A stretch of DNA of 11,317 nucleotides from an uncultured Pseudomonadota bacterium (GCA_946478635.1 CAMLCX010000123.1:1-11317); one strand, 5' to 3'; positions 1 to 7,388 are shown, counted from the first letter of the stretch. The notes: a model not told the origin generated them from the letters alone. A program made the numbers and translations.

Positions 1-770
1 CCGAGAGCCCGCAGGCTAATATTTTCCGCCGACCACGGGCCGAGCCCTCTGATTTCGAGAAGCGATTTACGAAACGCGGCCGGATTTTGCCCATTGGAGA
101 GCAAAATTTCGCCGCTTAGCACGCGCCGGCTCAATTCTCGAATCGCTTCCCGGCGCCTGACCGTCGTCTTGACGGCTTTGAGGGCGGATCTCGCCAGCGT
201 TTCGGCGCCGGGAAACAAGCGTGTCTTTCGGTTCGACGACGGATCGTCAATTTCCTCGCCATAGTGGCTCACCAGCTGGCCGATCAGATTGGCTCTCTGC
301 GGCGCTGACACGAGCTGCCCCAAGATCGAACAGACGGCTGTTTCGAATGGGTCCCAGCCGCGCGGCAGCCTCAAACCGGGAAACCGGCGCCACAGCGTCG
401 CCAACAGTGGAATGCTCGCGAAGCTCTCTGCAATCAGCGCGGGGTCGCAATCCAAATCGAACATTATCCGCACCCGGCGCAGGGCTTCCGCCACTACGTC
501 CGGATCATCCGGGACGACGCGAACTTTAAGCCGCGGCTTGCCCGCGACCGCTCGGATCCAGACAAAGCCGATAATGTGATCGAGCCGAAACACGCGCGTG
601 AAACATTCATCCGTGACCCGTTCGACTCCCGGGATCGAATGGGACTGATAGAATCGCATAATGGCCTGCCAGTCGTACGGAGATTTGAACGGCAGATCGA
701 CCTCGATTTTTTCCGTGCGGCGAGCTTGAGACCAGTCGCCTGGTTTTGCAGGTTGCGCCCTCATAGCCAT
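1..770 (-). CDS. alkA: AlkA-type DNA-3-methyladenine glycosylase (3' end cut by window)
   Basis: Base-excision repair glycosylase expected to remove 3-methyladenine and other alkylated bases. Translating the minus strand from ATG 770 gives 256 uninterrupted codons running off the window. Residues about 24-115 resemble the AlkA N-terminal domain (HSIPGVERV near 44-52). Residues 130-143 read RFPGLRLPRGWDPFE, the usual entry to the HhH-GPD domain, followed by a SILGQLVS segment. The helix-hairpin-helix, LLEIRGLGPWSAEN, lies at about 237-250. The catalytic Asp lies about 20 residues beyond this in AlkA and is outside the window, so activity cannot be judged. The start is 2 bases after the stop of the alkyltransferase-Ada gene, which implies co-transcription and probably translational coupling; a second in-frame ATG at 764 is the alternative start. 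The family call is strong, and its operon neighbours also repair alkylated DNA. Confidence 0.93.
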   Translation of the reverse strand, partial: MAMRAQPAKPGDWSQARRTEKIEVDLPFKSPYDWQAIMRFYQSHSIPGVERVTDECFTRVFRLDHIIGFVWIRAVAGKPRLKVRVVPDDPDVVAEALRRVRIMFDLDCDPALIAESFASIPLLATLWRRFPGLRLPRGWDPFETAVCSILGQLVSAPQRANLIGQLVSHYGEEIDDPSSNRKTRLFPGAETLARSALKAVKTTVRRREAIRELSRRVLSGEILLSNGQNPAAFRKSLLEIRGLGPWSAENISLRAL

Positions 771-772
771 CG

Positions 773-1576
773 CTAATCAGGCCGGCAGATTTTGCACGGG
801 CGAAATCCCGCATGCCGGGCGTGGTCCGGACCGGCAAAGAACCATACCCGGCTGCGGTCGACGCGCGCGGTGGTCCGGCAGTTTGCGCGGCAATAGATTT
901 TGCTTCCCCTGTGCCCCCAGACCGAGCTGTGCGGAAGCTTCACGTCACCATTGCCGAGGGCGAAGCCTTCGCTGCGCAGCAATTGCAACTTGCGGCCAGC
1001 GCCGCCGCCATATCCGCCGAGACCGCCATCGGATGCGATCACCCGATGACACGGAACGTAAATCGGCACCGGATTATGATGCATGGCGTTGCCGACTGCT
1101 CTGGCACCCTTCGGTGCTCCGGCCGCCGCGCCCAGCCCCTGATAGCTGACCACCGCGCCCCGCGGAACCTCCTGGAGTTTGCGCAAAACTTTTTGCTGGA
1201 ACGGGCTGGTCGCTAGAATCAAATCGATATTCTGGCGCAGCGCTTTTGCCTCTCCGGCTAAATACCGGCGAATCTCCTCGCCTATTTGTTTGACGGTGCT
1301 AGGGTCTTCGACGAGGTCCAATTGCGGCCGGACATTCTCGATGGTCGCCGCCAAGTCGCCACCATTGAGCAGATAGTGATTGAGCACAATGCCGCGGCCG
1401 GTCACCGCCACAAGCAATTCACCGAGCGGCGACTTGACCACGCCGACGGCGGCTTGCGGCCGGCGAACGTGCTTCATTGCCCTATCCACACCGCGGCGGA
1501 CGCGGCGCAGCAATGCGTCCAGCGCTTCGTCTTTGAATTCGCCGCCTGCCGATCCAATTAGTTTTTCGATTTCCAT
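773..1576 (-). CDS. O6-methylguanine-DNA methyltransferase with C-terminal Ada-type zinc domain (permuted Ada-like fusion)
   Basis: Suicide alkyltransferase of 267 aa, expected to take methyl groups from O6-methylguanine. Residues about 41-115 are the Ogt-like N-terminal domain. Residues 123-205 are the DNA-binding/catalytic domain with PCHRVI, catalytic Cys176, and the downstream GGLGGYGGG segment. After a short linker, residues 219-267 match the zinc-binding domain found at the N-terminus of E. coli Ada: C229-x3-C233 and C261-x2-C264, with AGFRPCKICRPD almost as in Ada. Cys229 sits where Ada has its phosphotriester methyl acceptor Cys38. In Ada this domain comes first and an AraC-type HTH follows; here it is last and no HTH is present. 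An upstream ATG at 1648 is open but would overlap the sigma gene. ATG 1576 has GGTGAGG just before it and lies 5 bases after the sigma stop. The first 40 residues are charged, helical and unassigned. Confidence 0.94.
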   Translation of the reverse strand: MEIEKLIGSAGGEFKDEALDALLRRVRRGVDRAMKHVRRPQAAVGVVKSPLGELLVAVTGRGIVLNHYLLNGGDLAATIENVRPQLDLVEDPSTVKQIGEEIRRYLAGEAKALRQNIDLILATSPFQQKVLRKLQEVPRGAVVSYQGLGAAAGAPKGARAVGNAMHHNPVPIYVPCHRVIASDGGLGGYGGGAGRKLQLLRSEGFALGNGDVKLPHSSVWGHRGSKIYCRANCRTTARVDRSRVWFFAGPDHARHAGFRPCKICRPD

Positions 1577-1581
1577 ACGCC

Positions 1582-2100
1582 TCACCGCATCGATTTGAGC
1601 TTTCTCATGGCCTGGGAAACATTCGCGCGCGCGCTTTGCTGGGAGCAATCCATGACCGCCGCGATTTCGGCGTACTCCAGGCCGGCGAAGTAGCGCAAAT
1701 GCAGCGCCTCGCGCTGTTTTGCCGGCAGCGCGGACATCAGCTGGTGCAAATGAACGACCGCATAGCCGTCGTTCTCGGTGATCGTGTGATCAACTTTACC
1801 ACTCCCATCGATCGGCAATTTTTCATTGTCGACGGCTGCGATGACCCGCCCCCGGCGGAGCCCGTCGCGTGCTCGATTGCGGCATAGGTTCAAGGCGATC
1901 GCATATAACCACGGCCGGACATCGCGGTCGGGATCCAATCGGGGATAAGCGCGGTAGGCGCGCAACCAGGTTTCCTGAAATAAGTCCGCGGCATCCTCTC
2001 GATCCTTCGAAACGCGCAGCAAAAACCGCATGACTCCCCGCTCGTGACGGCGCATGATCTCTTCGAAGGGAATCGGCAGAGGAAGATTATTGCGCGCCAT
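1582..2100 (-). CDS. ECF-type RNA polymerase sigma factor
   Basis: Sigma-70 family protein of the extracytoplasmic-function type, 172 aa, the usual length, with only regions 2 and 4. Region 2 covers about residues 15-82: the DLFQETWLRAYRAYPRLD stretch at 39-56 is the typical core-binding and -10 recognition block, followed by RPWLYAIALNLCRNRAR. Residues 83-120 are a variable linker. Region 4 (about 122-170) contains LPAKQREALHLRYFAGLEYAEIA and a helix-turn-helix with SQQSARANVSQAMRKLK for -35 contact. It is the first gene of an operon with an alkyltransferase-Ada fusion and alkA. A membrane anti-sigma factor often follows such genes, but none is present; the next gene begins 5 bases on. The likely job, by inference, is to direct transcription of the alkylation-repair genes. 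Start ATG 2098-2100; the ribosome site ahead of it is weak. The family call is very strong; its regulon is unknown. Confidence 0.96.
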   Translation of the reverse strand: MARNNLPLPIPFEEIMRRHERGVMRFLLRVSKDREDAADLFQETWLRAYRAYPRLDPDRDVRPWLYAIALNLCRNRARDGLRRGRVIAAVDNEKLPIDGSGKVDHTITENDGYAVVHLHQLMSALPAKQREALHLRYFAGLEYAEIAAVMDCSQQSARANVSQAMRKLKSMR

Positions 2101-2280
2101 AACATTAAGACCCCGCGCAGTAGCAAATGTGAAAAGTCTGCATAAACTATTCCGCGGTTCCCGGATGAGCGCGCGGGTTCGACTTTACAAGCCGGGACTT
2201 GCGACATTTTAAGAAATGAATAACTTCATCACCCAGCCGGTCAGAAAACGGTCATCACATCACAAAGCCTGCCTCGATCC
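2101..2280 (-). promoter_or_regulatory. Upstream region of the ECF-sigma/alkylation-repair operon
   Basis: This 180-base gap between the antiporter 3' end and the sigma start must hold the operon promoter unless transcription reads through from the antiporter. Minus-strand GGAAC at 2157-2161 matches the -35 core favoured by many ECF sigma factors and lies 57 bases before the ATG. At the expected spacing I read only CAGACT (2135-2140), not a clear GTC-type -10. Autoregulation is therefore possible but not shown. No clear terminator for the antiporter is visible. Confidence 0.25.
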
Positions 2281-4033
2281 TCACTGCAAAACTTCTTCCC
2301 GTTGCTTCAAGAGTTGATACGCTTCTTCACGGAATTCCTTCAATACATGATCGTCCTGACCCGCGCGCGCGACCAGCTCAGCCATATAGCGCGCCGAGTG
2401 CAGCCTCGCGATATAGACAAAGTCGGCGCCCGCGTCGTAGAGTTCGACGGCAGAAGACAAATTGTCTGCGGCGACGATCACCTGAGCCTCCGGACACAGG
2501 CGGCGGGCCTGGCGCAGCAGCCGCAAATTACTCGTCCCGCGCAAAATCGCGTCCGAGATCGTGCAGACAACGAGCTTCGCCAAGTGGATATGCGCATGGT
2601 CAGCGTATCCATGTGGGCGACGTCGCCGTAGAGCGATTTAATGCCGCGCCGCTTGAGACCTTGCAGCACATGAGAATTGAAATCGATCACCAGCATCTGG
2701 CCATGCCGCCGCCGTTTGTTTCTTCAAATTGCGCCCCGATCTCGTGAAGAATCGAGCTCGCCTCGCGGAAACAGCCGAGAAACACAATCGCGTTATTCTC
2801 ATCTTGCTCGGCGATGTCCGCGGCTGAATCCGCGCCGCTTGCGAAACCGATTTTGACCAGCAGCCGCGCGAGCCGACGCTGGATCTCGTGATTATACCCG
2901 ATGAGGTACGTGGACAGGACCGAAGTGATCGTAAAAACGAATGTAAGCGTTCCGACCAGCTCGGCGCTGATGTGATCGAGCGACAAGCCGAGCGACGCGA
3001 TAACCAGGGAGAACTCGCTCATTTGCGCGAGATTGATCGAAGGGATCAGGCTGGCACGCAGGCCATTGCCGAGCAGGTAGAGCACGGGAAACACCGCGAT
3101 GAGACGGCTGGCGAGGACGAACAGCGACATGCCGGCCGCCGCCGTAACGATCGCCACGGTCGGCTCGGGAATCTTCATGCCCAACGCGACGAAAAACAGC
3201 GTGACGAAAAAATCTCGGATGTTGATTACCTTGGCGATCACATCGACGTTATAGGGGAACGTAGACATGCTCACGCCGGCGATGAGCGCGCCCATCTCCC
3301 GCGAAAGCCCTAACCCATCGGCCGCGCCGCTCACCAAAAAGCACCAGGCGAACGCCGCGATCAACATCAGCTCGGGAACTTTGGCGACGAAATAAAAGAA
3401 GCGCGGCAGCGCGTAGCGACTGAGCGCCAACGACAAGAAGACCAGCGCCGCGCCTTTGACAAAAGATTCCAAAAGGGTTCCCACGCGCGGATCATGCAGG
3501 TTCGGCTGGAGGGCGAGAAAGACGATCGCCCAGATGTCCTGGCAGACAAGCACGCCGAGGGTGATTCGGCCCGGCAAAGTTGTCAGCTCGAACTTGTCGT
3601 AGAGGAGCTTCACCACGATGAGCGTGCTGCTAAGCGCAAGCGTAACGGCCAGGTAAAGCCAGTCGAAGTTGCCGCCACGCAGCGCGAACCCCATCACCAT
3701 CGCCAAGCCGATTCCGAGCGCGACACAAAACAGGAATTGGCTGACGCCGGTTACGAGAAGCGTCCGTCCGGCGCTGAGAAGTTTCTTGAGGTCGATCTCC
3801 AAGCCGATAATGAACAGAAGGAGAATGAGCCCGATCTCGGAAATCAGCTCAATGATCTCTTTGTCTTTGACCCAGGCAAATCCGATCTCCGGACCGATCA
3901 CGACTCCGGCGACCAAGTAAGCAAGAATCAAAGGCTGTCTGAGAAACTTGGCGATGAACGCAAATACCGTCGCGATAATGAAGACAAGACCGATGTTGGA
4001 GAGAGGACTATGCTGATCCACTCGGACGATCAT
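2281..4033 (-). pseudogene. KefB-like CPA2 cation/proton antiporter with TrkA-N domain, two frameshifts
   Basis: Inner-membrane monovalent cation/proton antiporter (CPA2, Na_H_Exchanger family) fused to a cytosolic TrkA-N/RCK nucleotide-binding domain. The reading frame open from 4033 to 2687 holds about 12 hydrophobic segments, with family stretches such as RQPLILAYLVAGVVIGPEIG and ALSSTLIVVKLLYD. The TrkA-N domain begins with AIVFLGCFREASSILHEIGA, then the frame breaks near 2697-2698. It resumes in another frame as MLVIDFNSHVLQGLKRRG and YGDVAHMDTL, then breaks again near 2598-2599. It resumes in the third frame as AKLVVCTISDAILRGTSNLR down to the stop at 2281. Restoring one base at each point gives a continuous protein of 584 aa, normal for the family. 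Each break adjoins a short run of identical bases, so either sequencing error or recent inactivation is possible. ATG 4033 overlaps an upstream leader stop; in-frame ATG 4084 is an alternative start. Confidence 0.9.
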
Positions 4034-4113
4034 TATATAGACCGAAAAGAAAAGCGAGCGATCGCCAAGCGGAATTCCAAACATCGCCGTGATGAAGAGA
4101 TCACTAAATTCAT
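4033..4113 (-). CDS. Possible 26-aa leader ORF upstream of the antiporter
   Basis: A short frame begins at ATG 4113 with a good ribosome site, GAGGAAG at 4116-4122, and ends in TAA at 4033-4035. The stop overlaps the antiporter ATG as TAATG. The predicted peptide starts MNLVISSSRR and is rich in Arg, Phe and Ser; it resembles nothing I know. The antiporter ATG at 4033 lacks its own Shine-Dalgarno sequence, so translational coupling through this leader is plausible. The other reading is that 4113 is the true antiporter start and a third indel separates the frames. No homology evidence supports the peptide itself. Confidence 0.3.
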   Translation of the reverse strand: MNLVISSSRRCLEFRLAIARFSFRSI

Positions 4114-4264
4114 GGCTTCCTCAATGGCCTTCGATTCCGAGCCTGGAGAATGCATCTGCTGCGCCTTCGTGGTAAGAACGGTCCATTGGCGAAAGGATTG
4201 ATGGGAAAGGACGAGGAACGGCGGTGGTTGCGCAAGTTTGGAGATGATGTGTTAGGGGCAGGAA

Positions 4265-5467
4265 GTGAAAATCGGAATCTATAACGAACCTACCGGCGCA
4301 ACCATCGGAGGCGCCGAGTATACGGTTGCCGTGCTGGGCGAGGCTCTCGCCAGGCAACATCAGGTGGAAATCGTGCACCATCGGCCCGAATTGACAAGCT
4401 CGCTAATCGCCGAAAAGTTTGCCCTGAATCTGGATCGTGTGGGCATGCGCCAGGTTCCCTACGACAGCGCTCATCGTCCAAAGAGCGGGCGCGGCTGGCG
4501 CGGCTATTATCGGCTCAAGTCGTGGCACGCCGAGCTCAGTAAGCCATATGATTTTTTTGTCAACTTTACTCACGGCGTACCGCCGTTTTGCCATGCTAAA
4601 TACGGAGTTCTGGCCGTCCTCTTTCCGATTTTTCGCCCGTTCAATGTCTGGCCATGGGTAGAAACCGCGCCGCATCGTTCGTCGCGTTTGCCCAAACGGT
4701 TTCATCGCGCCTATTTCGAGAACAATTGGCAAAAGCGGCTTCGGAGCTATCACAAGACATTGGCAATCTCGCAGTTCGCAAAGAATTGGACGAAGCGGCT
4801 CTGGAATGTCGATTGCGAAGTTCTTTACCCGCCCGTGGATATGCAATTGACGTCAGCCGAAAAAGCAAATCTGATCCTCTCTGTCGGAAGATTTACCGCT
4901 GCGGACATCAAAAAACATCAAATGGAGCTGGCTGTGGTTTTTCGCCGGATGGTGGACGCGGGCCTCCGCCAATGGCAATTTGCGTGTGTGGGGTCGCTGC
5001 GTGAGGCGCTGGCGGACCAAAACTACTTTAACGAGGTGCGCCGCATGGCGCCGCCCCAGCAGACCCGACTGCTTACCAACGTTGACCGCACTGGACTAAC
5101 AAAACTCTACGAGCAGGCAAAAATTTTTTGGCATGCGGCGGGTTACGCTCAAGACGACGATGCGCATCCCGAATGGATGGAGCATTTCGGCATCGCGACG
5201 GTGGAGGCGATGGCTGCGGGCTGCGTCCCGGTGGTGATCAATAAAGGCGGGCAATGTGAAATTGTCGAGCACGGCGTAAATGGCTTTCTCTGGAACACCC
5301 TTGATGAATTGGCCAGCTATACGCTTCAATTGATCGAAGACGAGACTCTGAGGGCGCGAATGTCAATGGCCGCTCGCGCGCGCAGCCGGACCTTTGATCG
5401 CGATCATTTTGTCGCCCGCTTTGAAGATCTTATGAAGCCATTGCTGACACAGGGATCGTCACATTAA
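4265..5467 (+). CDS. GT4-family glycosyltransferase
   Basis: Retaining GT-B glycosyltransferase of 400 aa that would transfer a sugar from a nucleotide-sugar donor to a glycan, lipid or other acceptor; the substrate cannot be read from sequence. The N-terminal Rossmann half opens with MKIGIYNEPTGATIGGAEYT, where the GGAE loop is typical of GT4 enzymes. The C-terminal donor-binding half starts at about residue 200 with ANLILSVGRFTAADIKKHQ and carries the E-x7-E motif: E306 and E314 in MEHFGIATVEAMAAGCVPVV. The middle, with PFNVWPWVETAPHRSS and YHKTLAISQFAKNWTKRLW, recalls ALG11-like mannosyltransferases, which is only a hint. The start codon is GTG at 4265, with AGGGG and AGGAA just upstream; no in-frame ATG gives the full N-terminal strand. 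The gene stands alone: the antiporter is divergent and the small membrane protein convergent. There is no signal peptide or membrane span, so it is probably cytosolic or membrane-peripheral. Confidence 0.93.
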   Translation: MKIGIYNEPTGATIGGAEYTVAVLGEALARQHQVEIVHHRPELTSSLIAEKFALNLDRVGMRQVPYDSAHRPKSGRGWRGYYRLKSWHAELSKPYDFFVNFTHGVPPFCHAKYGVLAVLFPIFRPFNVWPWVETAPHRSSRLPKRFHRAYFENNWQKRLRSYHKTLAISQFAKNWTKRLWNVDCEVLYPPVDMQLTSAEKANLILSVGRFTAADIKKHQMELAVVFRRMVDAGLRQWQFACVGSLREALADQNYFNEVRRMAPPQQTRLLTNVDRTGLTKLYEQAKIFWHAAGYAQDDDAHPEWMEHFGIATVEAMAAGCVPVVINKGGQCEIVEHGVNGFLWNTLDELASYTLQLIEDETLRARMSMAARARSRTFDRDHFVARFEDLMKPLLTQGSSH

Positions 5468-5541
5468 GCACCGAGAACGTTATGGTCGATCCGGCGCGCT
5501 GCGCCACCCAGGCGCGCGGGCCCTTCTCAAACGGATCGCGC
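5468..5541. terminator. Possible bidirectional terminator between convergent genes
   Basis: The 74 bases between the convergent glycosyltransferase and small membrane-protein genes are rich in G+C palindromes, including GGCGC-gct-GCGCC at 5493-5505. No T-tract follows on either strand, so intrinsic termination is uncertain. Confidence 0.22.
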
Positions 5542-5760
5542 TTACTTCCTCGCGGGCACCAGAAGCAGCGCTGCGCCAACGATGATAGCGCCCACGCCGG
5601 CCCAAACCGGGATGTTGACGGTCTCCTTTTCTTTCAGCTGCAACTCGAGCGGACCGATCTTGGCTTCATGGGTCTCTTTGGTATAGCTGAAGCCGCGATA
5701 GACCAATCCCAAAATACCCGCCAGGATTAGAACGCTACCGACGATTTTGAGCGCGCTCAT
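5542..5760 (-). CDS. Small two-helix membrane protein of unknown function
   Basis: A 72-aa protein with two hydrophobic helices, about residues 5-21 (IVGSVLILAGILGLVYR) and 51-68 (VWAGVGAIIVGAALLLVP). A charged middle (residues 22-50) contains HEAKIGPLELQLKEKET, and the C-terminus is PARK. I recognise the style of short hypothetical membrane proteins found in several soil lineages (a GPL stretch, then EKET, then a second helix) but cannot assign a function. The start ATG 5758-5760 has GAGG eight bases upstream on the minus strand, and a promoter with a perfect TTGACA lies further up, so the gene looks genuine and monocistronic. By the positive-inside rule the topology is unclear, because both ends carry positive charge. 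Confidence 0.8.
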   Translation of the reverse strand: MSALKIVGSVLILAGILGLVYRGFSYTKETHEAKIGPLELQLKEKETVNIPVWAGVGAIIVGAALLLVPARK

Positions 5761-5801
5761 GGTTTACCTCGTGATGGATGCCTAGCTATCGCTGAGCTTC
5801 T

Positions 5802-5830
5802 CTCTAGACCAGAATTCGGAGGCTTGTCAA
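5802..5830 (-). promoter_or_regulatory. Candidate sigma-70 promoter for the small membrane protein
   Basis: On the minus strand TTGACA (5825-5830) is a perfect -35 hexamer. A 16-17 base spacer leads to TCTAGA or CTAGAG (5802-5808), a poor -10. A transcript starting near 5795 would have a 5' leader of about 35 bases before ATG 5760. Confidence 0.4.
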
Positions 5831-6142
5831 ACTTCTTTTCATTGGGCTGACAGTTAGCCGCAAATCACGGAGCTTGGAATGTCTCATTTTCAAGAAGCAG
5901 ATGGAAAACGCACGGTCAGGACTATGAATGTTCGCGTGCAACTCGGTTCTTTGCTTCGCTCGACTCCATGCCGCTGCGCCTGTGCCATGGGTGAGAACGC
6001 GAGAAAACACAGAAGCAGAAGACCTCCCGCATGTCGGCTCTTTTCGATTAGTAACAGTCCAAGGCACTTCGTTAATTTAAAACGGTCGAGAGCCCCAGTG
6101 CGATTTGAACGGACGATGACCGGATGCTATTTCTAGCTGATC
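5831..6142. other. Non-coding gap before dus
   Basis: Together with the promoter and leader of the small membrane protein, the gap between 5761 and 6142 is 382 bases. The open frames here (5879-6136 plus, 5804-6067 minus) have no recognisable domain or ribosome site and I do not believe them. The last 50 bases contain an antisense stretch (6091-6136, minus) that looks like the decayed 3' half of a tRNA. No clear promoter for dus was found, although an AT-rich patch lies at about 6070-6082. Confidence 0.5.
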
Positions 6143-7324
6143 ATGAATTTTTGGCGGAGCATTCCCGCACCGGTCATTGGCCTCGCCCCTATGGACGGCG
6201 TAACCGACGCATCGTTTCGATTGGTTACGGCGAGACATGGCCGCCCGGATGTGATCTTGACGGAGTTCGTTAATATTCAGTCGGCGCCGTACGCACCCGA
6301 GCTGCTGCTCAGAGATTTCACTTATTCGGAGTTGGAGCGCCCGATCGTCGCGCAGATCTACGGAAAGACACCGGAGCTTTTCTACAGAGTCGCGCACATC
6401 GTGGGCGAACTGGGATTTGATGGATTGGACATCAACATGGGCTGTCCGGCGAAAAAAGTGGCCGCGGCGGGCTGCGGCGCGGCGTTGATCCGTGAGCCGG
6501 ATCTGGCGCGGACAATCATCCGGGCGACCCGGCAAGGGCTTCGGGATTGGTACAATGGACAGAACCTGAAAGCGATTGGCATTCGCCCGGGCGCCGTCGA
6601 AGCATTCAAAGCTGCCAATCGATGCCGTATGGGTTCAAACACGAATACCGACCGGCGCCTGCTTCCGCTGTCGATCAAGACACGAACCGGCTACGATCGC
6701 GTCGTTGTCAAAGACTGGATCTCCACGCTGCTCGAAGAGGGACCGGCCGCGATCACGCTGCACGGCCGCACATTGCAGCAGGGATATCAGGGCAGCGCTG
6801 ATTGGGACGCGATTGCCCAAGCGCGCGAGATCACAAAAAACTCCGGGACGTTGTTACTCGGTAACGGTGACTTGAGAAATCTGGCTGACGTCTACCACCG
6901 GGTTCAAGACACCCACGTCGATGGCGTACTGATCGGCCAAGCGGCGGAGGGAAATCCATGGCTCTTCGCCGGAAAGGAACAGGTCAAGCTGGCCCTGCGT
7001 GGAACCGGCTCGGTGGAAGCCCAGCCGAGGGTGGGTCTCGCCGACCATTTCGACGTCATGGTTGAACACAGCCGGCGCTACGAAAGCCAAAACCATCAGT
7101 TTTTTGGCATGCGCAAAAATCTGCTATGGTATTGTCGCGCTTTTCCCGACGCGGAAGCGCTGCGCTGGCAAATGAAACGCGCGTGTAGCGCGGATGATGT
7201 CGAGGCTGCGCTCGTGAAATTCATTGACGAAAGAGATCTGCCCTCGCCTGTAGCGAAACAAGCGGACCGAGTTTTTGGACCGCTCATTGAAAACCAGCCG
7301 GCTTTAATCTCCAACGAGCGATAG
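6143..7324 (+). CDS. dus: tRNA-dihydrouridine synthase with an internal insertion
   Basis: Flavin enzyme that uses NAD(P)H to reduce uridine to dihydrouridine in tRNA D-loops; 393 aa, longer than the roughly 320-350 aa of DusB-type enzymes. The N-terminus reads MNFWRSIPAPVIGLAPMDGV, the FMN-binding start of the TIM barrel. Catalytic Cys101 lies in DINMGCPAKKV, followed by GCGAALI. Then comes an insertion of about 35-40 residues (134-172, with NLKAIGIRPGAVEAF) before LPLSIKTRTGYD (Lys179). His207 sits in ITLHGRT, and LGNGD at 239-243 and GNPWLF at 270-275 complete the flavin phosphate site. The usual IGRGA/IGRAA is IGQAA here: Gln265 replaces the common Arg. The C-terminal helical domain begins at about 300. 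The start ATG 6143 gives the expected N-terminus, though no good Shine-Dalgarno precedes it. The gene stands alone and converges with the response-regulator operon. The DusA/B/C subtype and target uridine are not assignable. Confidence 0.94.
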   Translation: MNFWRSIPAPVIGLAPMDGVTDASFRLVTARHGRPDVILTEFVNIQSAPYAPELLLRDFTYSELERPIVAQIYGKTPELFYRVAHIVGELGFDGLDINMGCPAKKVAAAGCGAALIREPDLARTIIRATRQGLRDWYNGQNLKAIGIRPGAVEAFKAANRCRMGSNTNTDRRLLPLSIKTRTGYDRVVVKDWISTLLEEGPAAITLHGRTLQQGYQGSADWDAIAQAREITKNSGTLLLGNGDLRNLADVYHRVQDTHVDGVLIGQAAEGNPWLFAGKEQVKLALRGTGSVEAQPRVGLADHFDVMVEHSRRYESQNHQFFGMRKNLLWYCRAFPDAEALRWQMKRACSADDVEAALVKFIDERDLPSPVAKQADRVFGPLIENQPALISNER

Positions 7325-7388
7325 TTCTAGTGGTTCGGAGAAGGAAGAGTTCACGTTCAGCGATTACATAACAAGGCCTGGATAAAAC

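Noticed and set aside
812..1216. 134-aa plus-strand frame opposite the alkyltransferase
   Set aside because: Antisense to the PCHRVI and zinc domains, which are clearly the real coding content.
1577..1648. Extended start of the alkyltransferase-Ada gene at 1648
   Set aside because: It would overlap the end of the sigma gene by 67 bases, and the extra residues are just sigma region 4 read in another frame; ATG 1576 has a good ribosome site.
3494..4201. Long plus-strand open frame (235 aa) opposite the antiporter
   Set aside because: It lies antisense to clear transmembrane coding sequence and is full of charged, low-complexity residues, as expected for the complement of a hydrophobic gene. 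No domain or ribosome site.
6077..6535. 152-aa minus-strand frame overlapping the dus start
   Set aside because: Antisense to the conserved FMN-binding and catalytic part of dus; no recognisable motif.
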